Positions 1 through 5,921 of a stretch of 15,228 nt of DNA are shown here, one piece after another. Both the position numbers and the translations under genes were made by a program. The notes beneath the pieces are model-generated. The model made no database searches. It worked only from the letters and a program-made list of their open reading frames with translations, and was not told the DNA's origin. Every line of letters starts with the position of its first letter. Position 1 is the stretch's first letter. Source of the DNA: Opitutaceae bacterium (GTDB lineage: Bacteria > Verrucomicrobiota > Verrucomicrobiia > Opitutales > Opitutaceae); contig JAHFTG010000022.1 in the NCBI GenBank assembly GCA_023269455.1, positions 1 to 15,228 of the forward strand. The letters are read 5' to 3'.

Positions 1-1653
1 CCTGGCCTTCTTAGTTTTGGCGGGGGCGGGAATCGTGAAGGCGAATTCGCCGCACTTGGGGAAACGGAATTCCCAGAGGGGGCGCAGCCACTCGGTTTCG
101 AAGGGGATGCCGTGGGCGCGGAGGTCGGCGCAGATGGCGGCGAGGTCTTCCCACACGAAGGACGGGAGGAAGAACTTGTCGTGGAGTTCGCCACCCCAGC
201 GGATGAAGGGCGTCTTGAACGGGTCGAGGGCGAGGCGGGCGAAGATGGCGCGGACGAAGAGCGCGACGACGGACATGGCCTCGCGGTCGGGGTGGGTCTC
301 GAAGGCGCGGAGTTCGACGAGGCCGAGCCGGCCGTTTCCGGCGAAGGGGTTCCAGAGTTTGTCCACGCTGATCTCGGCGCGGTGGGTGTTACCCGAGCGA
401 TCCATCAGGAGGTCGCGGAAGAGGAGGTCGAAGAGGGCGAAGTTTTGCGGGGAGCCGAATTGCTCGGCGCCGGCGCACGCGATTTCGAGTTCGTAGAGGG
501 CTTCGAAGGTGGATTCGTCGATGCGCGGGGCTTGCGAACTGGGGCCCATGTATTGGCCGGAGAAGGCGTAGCTGAGCGCGGGGTGGTGCTGGAAATAGCG
601 GATCGCGGAGGGGAGGAGCGCGGGGAAGGCGAAGAAGGGCGAGGCGAGGCCGAGGGGGCCGCCGAAGACGAGGTGGGCACCGCCGCCGGTGCCGGTGGTG
701 CGGCCGTTGAACTGGAGTTTGCGGGCGGTCATGCCGATCTTGCCGGCGGCGGTGTAGAGGCGGTCGAGCTGGCGGTCGTAGTCGGCCCAGTCGTTGCAGA
801 TGGAGAGGTTGACCTCGACGACGCCGGGGTCGGAGGCGAAGCCGATGGTGGGGAGGCGCGGGTCGGTGGGCGGGGCGTAGCCGGCGAGGACGGCGTCGGT
901 GAGTTTCAGCCCGGTGAAGACGCTCTCGATGGCGGCGATGAGCGCGAGGTAGGCTTCGACGGTGAGCGGCGGGATGAAGATGGTGACGGCGCCGTTGAGC
1001 ACTTCGACGGTGAGGGCGCGGCGGAGGTTTTTTTCGCCGAGACTGGCGAGGGGGAGGCGGAGGCCGATGAGGCTGTCGCCGGGGAAGAGGACGGCGGAGT
1101 CCTGCTTGAGCGCGGCGCGCCAGTTGTCGCTGATCCAGGTTTCGCCGTTGTGGTCGAGGGGGAGGACGAAACCGGCTCCGGCGTCGGGGGAGGCGGCGTC
1201 GTGCGTGGGGAGGATTCCAGTGGTGGGGACGGAGAGTTTTTTGGCGAGAGCGGTGATGACGGCCTGCGCATTTTTGAGGGTGTGGCGGCCTTTTTTGAGG
1301 TCACCGCGGAGGCGTTTGATGTCGTTCCAGAGAGGGACGCCGTCGGCGCGCCATTGGATGAGCAAGGCCCAGCGAGGGAGGGGTTCGCCGGGGTAGTGTT
1401 TGCCGGAGGTTTCGAGGATGACGGCGCCGGGATAGGCGTCCTCGATGAGCTGGCGGGCGAAGCGGCGGGCGTAGTCGAGCTTGGTGGGACCGAGGGCGGC
1501 GGTGTTCCACTCGGGGCCGGTCGGGTCGTGGGGGATGAAGGTGGGCTCGCCGCCCATCGTCATGAGGACGCCGCTTTTGGCGAAGGTCGCCTCGACGGCG
1601 TCGCCACAGGCGCGGATGGTTGACCAGGCGGAGGGCGAGTAGGGGGCTGGCAT
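1..1653 (-). CDS. DUF2126 family protein, C-terminus beyond window
   Basis: Translating the minus strand from the ATG at 1653-1651 gives 551 codons open to the window edge, so the C-terminus is missing. I recognise DUF2126 (PF09899) from its motif series: MGGEPTF near residues 33-39, NGRTTGTGGGAHLV at 316-329, HHPALSYAFSGQYMGPSSQAPRIDE spread over 356-380, GNTHRAE at 421-427, GRLGLVELRAFE at 441-452 and RWGGELHDKFFLPSFVWED at 485-503. The family usually continues another several tens of residues after the FRFP motif (529-532). It is often fused behind a transglutaminase-like domain; here the transglutaminase is a separate gene ending 11 bases upstream, so the two are probably co-transcribed. 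The glycine-rich motif and conserved Glu/His/Arg residues would fit an amidoligase-type fold, which I recall being proposed for this group, but no reaction is established. No clear Shine-Dalgarno sequence precedes the start. Family assignment is firm; function is unknown. Confidence 0.9.
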   Translation of the reverse strand, partial: MPAPYSPSAWSTIRACGDAVEATFAKSGVLMTMGGEPTFIPHDPTGPEWNTAALGPTKLDYARRFARQLIEDAYPGAVILETSGKHYPGEPLPRWALLIQWRADGVPLWNDIKRLRGDLKKGRHTLKNAQAVITALAKKLSVPTTGILPTHDAASPDAGAGFVLPLDHNGETWISDNWRAALKQDSAVLFPGDSLIGLRLPLASLGEKNLRRALTVEVLNGAVTIFIPPLTVEAYLALIAAIESVFTGLKLTDAVLAGYAPPTDPRLPTIGFASDPGVVEVNLSICNDWADYDRQLDRLYTAAGKIGMTARKLQFNGRTTGTGGGAHLVFGGPLGLASPFFAFPALLPSAIRYFQHHPALSYAFSGQYMGPSSQAPRIDESTFEALYELEIACAGAEQFGSPQNFALFDLLFRDLLMDRSGNTHRAEISVDKLWNPFAGNGRLGLVELRAFETHPDREAMSVVALFVRAIFARLALDPFKTPFIRWGGELHDKFFLPSFVWEDLAAICADLRAHGIPFETEWLRPLWEFRFPKCGEFAFTIPAPAKTKKAR

Positions 1654-1664
1654 GGGCGGGCGGT

Positions 1665-2522
1665 TCAAGCGATGGTTTCGACGAGGACGCTGTGGGCGAG
1701 TTGGGACGGGACGGGCTCGGGGTTGTAGTAGGAGCCTTGGATGGGGTTGACGCTTTCGGCAACAGCGGCGTGCGCGACGGGTATGAAGGCGTCGTCGCAC
1801 CAGATGCCGTGGGTGGGGTCGATGCCTTTCCAGCCGCCGCCGGGGAGGTAAACCTCGGTCCAGGCGTGCATCGCGCCGGCAGACGGTGAATCGGCGGTGG
1901 GATCGTAGAGGTAGCCACTCACGAAGCGGGCGGCGAGGCCGAGGGTGCGGCAGAGCTCGATGAAGAGCACGGCGTAGTCGCGGCAGGAGCCACTGCCCAG
2001 TTGCAGAGTGGTGAGGGAAGGCTGAATGCCGCGTTCTTCGCGGCGCTTATAGGTGAGCGTGGAGTGAATCAGGGTGTTGAGCGCGACGAGGTAGGGGACG
2101 GTTTCCTTGGGGCGGTCCACGAAGTGTTCGTCGAGCCAGTTGAGGAGGCCGGTGCGGGTCTCGGGAAAGGGCGGGGCGAGGTAGGGCGTGAGGTTGAAGG
2201 CGTGGAGCTCTTCGTATTCGAAGGGGAAGTTGAAGGCGTGGGCCTTGAGAATGAAATCGAAGGGGTTGGTATCGAGGGTCTCGACCTCGAAGTCGGTGCG
2301 GATGGTGAGGGTGGGGGCGCGCTCCCAAAAATGGGCCCACGCGAGGCAGTTGTCGTAGTAGTCGCGCGTCCAGACGATCTTGGCCTCGGGCGTGATGTTG
2401 AAGGCGAAGTGGTTGACCCGCAGCAGGGCGTTTTCACGGGGGCGCAGGTAGAGCAGGTGCGGCGAGAAGGCCATCTCGCGGTCGTAGGCGTAGCTCGTGC
2501 GGTGGGAAACGTGGATCTTCAT
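1665..2522 (-). CDS. Transglutaminase-like cysteine protease family protein
   Basis: This is a 285-residue protein of the bacterial transglutaminase-like family. Residues 1 to about 85 match the Bact_transglu_N module (opening MKIHVSHRTSYAYDREM). The transglutaminase core follows at about 145-240. The likely catalytic triad is visible: Cys180 in GSGSCRDYAVLFIELCR, His219 in MHAWTEVYLP and Asp235 in GIDPTHG. There is no signal peptide or membrane segment, so it is probably cytoplasmic. Proteins of this type may act as peptidases or amide-bond-forming enzymes rather than true transglutaminases; the substrate cannot be read from sequence. It sits directly upstream of the DUF2126 gene, its usual partner, with an 11-base gap. 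The ATG start fits the conserved N-terminal motif of the family. No Shine-Dalgarno sequence is visible. It is divergent from aroK. Confidence 0.93.
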   Translation of the reverse strand: MKIHVSHRTSYAYDREMAFSPHLLYLRPRENALLRVNHFAFNITPEAKIVWTRDYYDNCLAWAHFWERAPTLTIRTDFEVETLDTNPFDFILKAHAFNFPFEYEELHAFNLTPYLAPPFPETRTGLLNWLDEHFVDRPKETVPYLVALNTLIHSTLTYKRREERGIQPSLTTLQLGSGSCRDYAVLFIELCRTLGLAARFVSGYLYDPTADSPSAGAMHAWTEVYLPGGGWKGIDPTHGIWCDDAFIPVAHAAVAESVNPIQGSYYNPEPVPSQLAHSVLVETIA

Positions 2523-2675
2523 TCGAAAGGGAGGTTAGCAAGTGTCGGGCCGCGAGGAATGGTTCCGCCGCGAAGAAAAATACAGTTAACGCGCGCGTAA
2601 AGCCTGCGCGACTTCAAGCTTCGGCTTTTTTCAGGTTTGGCAATGGCGGGTGCGGCGCATTGCCTGAGCGGACGC
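2523..2675. other. Divergent intergenic region
   Basis: This 153-base stretch separates the start of the minus-strand transglutaminase gene from the chosen start of the plus-strand shikimate kinase gene, so promoters for both must lie here or inside the genes. I see no convincing sigma-70 boxes. It contains a perfect 10-base palindrome ACGCGCGCGT at 2589-2598 flanked by A/T bases, and a weak hairpin with a T-run at 2599-2631. Two alternative in-frame aroK starts (2637 TTG, 2643 ATG) also fall in it. Confidence 0.5.
2599..2631 (+). promoter_or_regulatory. Weak hairpin with T-run in aroK leader
   Basis: AAAGCC at 2599-2604 can pair with GGCTTT at 2623-2628. Alternatively, a four-base AAGC/GCTT stem at 2616-2619 and 2624-2627 closes a TTCG tetraloop. 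Both end in the run of six T at 2626-2631. Because the upstream gene points the other way, this would be a leader structure or attenuator for aroK, or a block on stray plus-strand transcription, rather than the end of a gene. The stems are short, and the structure may be chance. Confidence 0.25.
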
Positions 2676-3233
2676 ATGCATTCGGGTGATGTTAATCTTT
2701 ATCTCGTCGGCTTTATGGGCACGGGCAAGACCACGGTGGGTCGCGCCGTGGCCCATCGGCTGGGGTTCGCGCTGCTCGACAGCGACCACGAGATCGAGCG
2801 GCGCGCAGGGAAATCGATCCCGCAGATTTTCGCGACGCAGGGCGAGGCGGCGTTTCGCGTGATGGAACGGGCTTTCGTCGAGGGCGGGCATCCGGCGACG
2901 GGCACGGTGGTCGCGTGCGGCGGCGGCCTGGTGGTGCAGCCGGGCTCGCTGGAACTGTTGAAACAAAAAGGCGTGGTCATCTGCCTGCACGCGTCGCTGG
3001 AAACCATCCTGCGCCGCACGCAGGGCAACCGCCACCGTCCGCTGCTCGACGTGGAAAACCCCATGGAGCGCATCCGCTCGCTCTACGCGGCGCGCGAACC
3101 GATCTACAATCAGGCCGGCACGATCATCCTCACCGACGGGCGCACGCTGGCGGACATCGTCCTGCACGTGATGCGTGCGTATCGTCGGGAAGCGACGGAC
3201 TTCGCGCGCGCCGCGAAACTTTCCGGGCGATGA
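2676..3233 (+). CDS. aroK: Shikimate kinase
   Basis: The enzyme phosphorylates shikimate at the 3-hydroxyl with ATP, the fifth step of chorismate synthesis, in the cytoplasm. The 185-residue protein shows the full family signature: Walker A GFMGTGKT at residues 12-19, the DSD substrate and magnesium motif at 35-37, Arg61 in AAFRVMER, the CGGG motif at 81-84, the lid arginines in NRHRPLL (118-124) and Arg140 in YAAREPIY. I chose the ATG at 2676 because it puts the P-loop about 11 residues from the N-terminus, as is usual; TTG 2637 or ATG 2643 would add 13 or 11 residues unlike the family. The ribosome site is weak at each candidate. The stop codon overlaps the start of queG (ATGA), suggesting translational coupling. 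No aroB is adjacent in this window. Confidence 0.93.
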   Translation: MHSGDVNLYLVGFMGTGKTTVGRAVAHRLGFALLDSDHEIERRAGKSIPQIFATQGEAAFRVMERAFVEGGHPATGTVVACGGGLVVQPGSLELLKQKGVVICLHASLETILRRTQGNRHRPLLDVENPMERIRSLYAAREPIYNQAGTIILTDGRTLADIVLHVMRAYRREATDFARAAKLSGR

Positions 3234-4354
3234 CGGTGGATCGCGAGGCGTTGAGGGCGCGGCTGCGCGCGGTGGGGTTTGACGAGGTGCGTTTCGCGCA
3301 GATCGACGCGGGTTTCGGGCCGGGCCTGCGCGCGTGGCTGGATGCCGGTTATCACGCCGACATGGACTGGATGGAGCGCACGGTCGAGAAACGCGCCGAC
3401 CCCGCGCTGGTGCTGCCGGGGGCGCGCTCGGTGATCATGCTCGGGGTGAATTATCTGCCACCGACGGGTGCGGTCGAAAAAAACGGCAAGCCGACGTGGG
3501 CGCGGTATGCGCTCTATGCGGATTACCACGACACGATCAAGGAGGCGCTCGTGCAGGCCGGTCGCGTGCTGGAGGAACTCGGCGGCGTGACGCGCGCGGA
3601 TTATCGTTATTACGTCGATACCGGGCCGGTGCTCGAGCGCGGCTGGGCGGCGAAGTCGGGCCTCGGCTTCATCGGGAAAAATTCGATGCTCATCTCGCGC
3701 ACGCACGGCAACTGGCTGTTTCTCGCGGCGGTCTTGACGACGTTGGAATTCGAATCCGATGAACCGGTGCGCAAAGACGCAGGAGGGCGCGAGACGGAGC
3801 CGGGATTGTTGTGCGGCAAGTGCTCGCGCTGCATGGATGCGTGTCCCACGCAGGCGTTGCCCAAGCCGGGCGTGGTCGATGCGCGGAGGTGTATTTCTTA
3901 CCAGACAATCGAAAATAAAGGCATCATCCCGCGCGAGCTGCGCGCAGGCATCGGCAATCATCTCTACGGCTGCGACGTGTGCTTGGAGGTGTGTCCGTGG
4001 AATCGTTTTGCGCAGGCCGGACGGCGCATGCTGCTGTCGGCGCGTTACGACTTGGCGGAGTTGACGCTGCGCGAAGTGCTGGAGCTCACGCCGGAGCGGT
4101 TCGCGGAGGTCTTCAGGAAGACGGCGATCAAGCGCGTGAAGCTGGCCGGGCTTTTGCGCAACGCCTGTGTCGTCGCGGGTAACACCGGGGCGCATGATTG
4201 CCTCGATGTGCTCGGGCGGCTCGCGGAGCACGTCTCGCCGGTGGTGCGCGCACACGCGGTGTGGGCGGTGTGCATGCTCGGAGCGGGCGACCAACTCGCG
4301 GCCGCACGCGCGGTGGAGACGGATGCTCTCGTTCTGGCCGAATACGAAGGCTGA
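3230..4354 (+). CDS. queG: Epoxyqueuosine reductase
   Basis: QueG reduces epoxyqueuosine to queuosine in tRNA, the last step of queuosine synthesis, using a cobalamin cofactor and two [4Fe-4S] clusters. The 374-residue protein has the DUF1730 N-terminal region, a DTGPVLER motif whose Asp130 corresponds to the proposed catalytic acid, and KSGLGFIGKNSML at 143-154. The cluster ligands are visible: Cys195, 198, 201 and 205 (CxxCxxCxxxCP), Cys221, and Cys248, 251 and 255 in CDVCLEVCPWN. The C-terminal ~75 residues look like HEAT-type helices that bind tRNA. Length is typical. The ATG at 3230 overlaps the aroK stop by four bases and has no Shine-Dalgarno sequence, so coupled translation is likely. 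Its stop lies six bases from the stop of the convergent thioesterase gene. Confidence 0.95.
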   Translation: MTVDREALRARLRAVGFDEVRFAQIDAGFGPGLRAWLDAGYHADMDWMERTVEKRADPALVLPGARSVIMLGVNYLPPTGAVEKNGKPTWARYALYADYHDTIKEALVQAGRVLEELGGVTRADYRYYVDTGPVLERGWAAKSGLGFIGKNSMLISRTHGNWLFLAAVLTTLEFESDEPVRKDAGGRETEPGLLCGKCSRCMDACPTQALPKPGVVDARRCISYQTIENKGIIPRELRAGIGNHLYGCDVCLEVCPWNRFAQAGRRMLLSARYDLAELTLREVLELTPERFAEVFRKTAIKRVKLAGLLRNACVVAGNTGAHDCLDVLGRLAEHVSPVVRAHAVWAVCMLGAGDQLAAARAVETDALVLAEYEG

Positions 4355-4360
4355 AGAAAC

Positions 4361-4762
4361 TCAGGCAAACAGCCGCGCCATCACCTCGGCGAACGACCCC
4401 GGCGGCCGCACCGGCTTGCCTGCGCGGTCGATGAAGGCGTGCATCGTGAACGCCGTGGCGAGCAGTTCGTCGTCACGGTGCAACTCATACTCCATGCGGA
4501 TGCGCAGCGATGGTTTTTCGCGCAGGATCGTGGTGATGCGCACGGTGTCGTCGTAGCGCGCGGGCTTCAGGTAGCGCAAGCCGACCTCCAGCACCGGCAG
4601 GAAAAATCCCTCGGCCTCCAACTGGCGGTAGGGCAGGCCGTGTTCCTTAAGAAGAGCGGTGCGGCCGATTTCCAGCCAGGGCAGATAACTCCCGTGGTAA
4701 ACGACGCCCATCATGTCGGTTTCGGCGTAGCGGACGCTGACTTCGGCGCGGGAGGTGATCAT
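4361..4762 (-). CDS. Acyl-CoA thioesterase, YbgC/4HBT family
   Basis: This 133-residue single-domain hotdog-fold protein belongs to the 4-hydroxybenzoyl-CoA thioesterase/YbgC family, which hydrolyses acyl-CoA or acyl-ACP thioesters in the cytoplasm. The active-site motif RYAETDMMGVVYHGSYLPW (residues 11-29) carries the catalytic Asp16 and the conserved His23. The rest follows the family pattern (YLKPARYDDTVRI, then ELHRDDELLATAFTMHAFID), and length is normal. Substrate chain length cannot be predicted. The start ATG gives a standard family N-terminus, but no clear ribosome site is present. The gene is convergent with queG with no room for a terminator between them. It is not next to tol-pal genes, the usual context of true ybgC, so I give no symbol. 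Confidence 0.9.
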   Translation of the reverse strand: MITSRAEVSVRYAETDMMGVVYHGSYLPWLEIGRTALLKEHGLPYRQLEAEGFFLPVLEVGLRYLKPARYDDTVRITTILREKPSLRIRMEYELHRDDELLATAFTMHAFIDRAGKPVRPPGSFAEVMARLFA

Positions 4763-4915
4763 CGTGAAGGCCCCGCGACCAGAACGCAGAAGCGGGCGGC
4801 GAACAAGTTTCTTTGAAGGTTTTTGTTGTCGGCAACGCCCGCGTTTGCTTCGCGACGATGGGAACTCGCATCCGGCACGCCTCGTGCGGCACCGACGAAT
4901 CTTTGAAAACCTATG

Positions 4916-4956
4916 ATTAGCGCGAACGCAGCCCTGTGGCGTTCGTGCTAATTTTT
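4916..4956 (+). terminator. Strong terminator-like stem-loop
   Basis: ATTAGC-G-CGAACGC (4916-4929) pairs with GCGTTCG-T-GCTAAT (4939-4952), a 14-pair stem with one G-U wobble and a nine-base loop. It is followed by further T (T-run 4952-4956). This is the textbook shape of a rho-independent terminator reading on the plus strand; the minus strand lacks a T-run after the stem. No plus-strand gene lies directly upstream, since the thioesterase gene before it is on the other strand. It could end a read-through queG transcript, end a small RNA, or act as an attenuator ahead of the respiratory operon if a promoter lies upstream. Confidence 0.6.
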
Positions 4957-4962
4957 CCGCTC

Positions 4963-4990
4963 AAACTCCGCTTTGGAGAGTTTTTGTTTT
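4963..4990 (+). terminator. Possible second, weaker terminator-like hairpin
   Basis: AAACTCC (4963-4969) can pair with GGAGAGTTT (4975-4983) with a small bulge, or form just CTCC/GGAG. TTTTTGTTTT follows at 4981-4990. It comes seven bases after the strong hairpin at 4916-4956, giving a tandem arrangement on the plus strand. The stem is short and imperfect. Confidence 0.3.
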
Positions 4991-5049
4991 ACTTTGGAAA
5001 ACCCCGACTCTTCTTTCGCCCGCTGACTTCACTCTCAACACGACCACCT

Positions 5050-5235
5050 GTGAGCTCCCAACCCTCGCGAAAAGCATTCCTAGCCAAGCTAACGGGCCTT
5101 CTGGCCCTCGCTGGTCTGGCGCCCAAGTTGCTCGCGAAATCCGCGGCCTCCGCCGTCGCGCCGGTTTCGCCCCAGGCTGCGTTCACGGTTCGTCCTGACG
5201 CCCGCGCCGTCGCCCGCTCGTCCGACAGCGTCTAA
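5050..5235 (+). CDS. Small Tat-like hydrophobic peptide ahead of actA
   Basis: A GTG at 5050 opens a 61-codon frame ending 29 bases before actA. The product has a signal-like N-terminus (SSQPSRKAFLAKL), a hydrophobic stretch at about residues 12-27 (KLTGLLALAGLAPKLL), an Ala/Pro-rich linker, and a basic end (RPDARAVARSSDSV). The SRKAFLAKL pattern resembles a Tat signal with Arg-Lys in place of Arg-Arg. The frame extends upstream to 4936, but that part lies across the terminator hairpin and looks non-coding, so I prefer GTG 5050; no good ribosome site is visible for it. The function is unknown. I have a vague memory of similar short proteins ahead of actA in related bacteria, which I cannot verify. 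It could be a secreted or membrane-attached small protein of the respiratory cluster, or a translated leader. Confidence 0.55.
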   Translation: MSSQPSRKAFLAKLTGLLALAGLAPKLLAKSAASAVAPVSPQAAFTVRPDARAVARSSDSV

Positions 5236-5264
5236 CCGTCCTTTACCCAGAGAAAACTCAGGAC

Positions 5265-5921
5265 ATGTCGAAACTCTTTCCGAAATCGATCAACAAGCTG
5301 CCGCTGCAAATCCTGGTGTATTTGTTCGTGGTCGGCGGCCTCGCCACCGCCGGGATCACCTACTACGCCACGCCGAGCTACGCCAACGTCGGCTACGCGC
5401 CCGTGCAGCCCGTGCCGTTCAGCCACGCGCTTCACGCCGGCCAGCTCGGCCTCGACTGCCGCTACTGCCACTCGAACGTCGAGAAATCCGGCCACTCCAA
5501 CATTCCGACCGCGCAGACGTGCATGAACTGCCACAACCAGATCAAGGTGGACAGCCCCTTGCTCGCCCCGGTGCGTGCCAGCTACGAATCCGGAGATCCC
5601 GTGCCTTGGATCAAGATCCACCAGGCGCCCGACTACGTTTACTTCAATCACTCCGTCCATATCGCCCGCGGCGTTTCCTGTGTCTCGTGCCACGGAAAGG
5701 TCAACGAGATGGATGTCGTCCACCAGGACAAGTCCCTCACGATGAGCTTCTGCCTCGATTGCCACCGCGCTCCCGAGAAAGCCCTCCGCGATCCGAAGCT
5801 CGTAACCAACCTCGATTGGAAAGACCCCGAGGGTGAAAAACACCAAATCGAACAGGGTCAGAAATTCGTGCACGACTGGAACGTCAAACCTCCGCAAAGC
5901 TGCTCCGGCTGTCATCGCTGA
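5265..5921 (+). CDS. actA: Alternative complex III subunit ActA, pentaheme cytochrome c
   Basis: ActA is the multiheme electron-carrying subunit of alternative complex III (quinol:electron-acceptor oxidoreductase), facing the periplasm. The 218-residue protein has one N-terminal membrane anchor (about residues 13-35) and exactly five CxxCH heme-binding motifs: CRYCH 65-69, CMNCH 86-90, CVSCH 139-143, CLDCH 163-167 and CSGCHR at the C-terminus (213-218). Other histidines (for example His54, His57, His129, His132) are candidates for second axial ligands. Five hemes and a single anchor agree with characterised ActA proteins. Its stop codon overlaps the actB start by one base (TGATG), so the two are translationally linked. 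An AGGA lies very close upstream of the ATG, a poor ribosome site. Confidence 0.95.
   Translation: MSKLFPKSINKLPLQILVYLFVVGGLATAGITYYATPSYANVGYAPVQPVPFSHALHAGQLGLDCRYCHSNVEKSGHSNIPTAQTCMNCHNQIKVDSPLLAPVRASYESGDPVPWIKIHQAPDYVYFNHSVHIARGVSCVSCHGKVNEMDVVHQDKSLTMSFCLDCHRAPEKALRDPKLVTNLDWKDPEGEKHQIEQGQKFVHDWNVKPPQSCSGCHR

Larger units (their letters stand above)
4763..5049. other. Structured intergenic region before the respiratory operon
   Basis: These 287 bases separate the divergent starts of the thioesterase gene and the respiratory operon. I see no convincing gene in them. Several inverted repeats are present: GCGGGCG (4792-4798) with CGCCCGC (4836-4842), enclosing AACAA (4802-4806) with TTGTT (4823-4827); GCACG/CGTGC around a CCT loop near 4875-4887; and two terminator-like hairpins at 4916-4956 and 4963-4990. 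An AT-rich patch at about 4950-5005 contrasts with the surrounding GC-rich sequence and may contain the operon promoter, although no good -35/-10 pair stands out. Confidence 0.5.

Noticed and set aside
112..1623. 503-codon plus-strand frame rich in Glu/Gly/Val
   Set aside because: It is antisense to the DUF2126 gene, whose motifs are unmistakable on the minus strand; the acidic low-complexity product matches no family.
2589..2598. Palindrome ACGCGCGCGT as an operator
   Set aside because: A single short CG-repeat palindrome in GC-rich DNA is expected by chance; no second copy or matching promoter was seen.
2637..2675. Longer aroK N-terminus from TTG 2637 or ATG 2643
   Set aside because: It would push the P-loop about 11-13 residues further from the N-terminus than usual, and the added residues (MAMAGAAHCLSGR) do not resemble family members.
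3110..4294. 394-codon reverse frame opposite aroK and queG
   Set aside because: The Arg/His/Ala-rich product has no motifs, and the plus strand carries complete aroK and queG signatures.
4647..4892. Minus-strand 81-codon frame across the thioesterase start and its upstream region
   Set aside because: It is out of frame with the thioesterase, overlaps its N-terminal motif, and shows no recognisable domain.
4936..5049. Upstream extension of the small peptide before actA
   Set aside because: This part overlaps the 3' arm of the terminator-like hairpin and the AT-rich patch, and encodes an irregular Phe/Leu-rich stretch; the signal-like region begins at the GTG at 5050.
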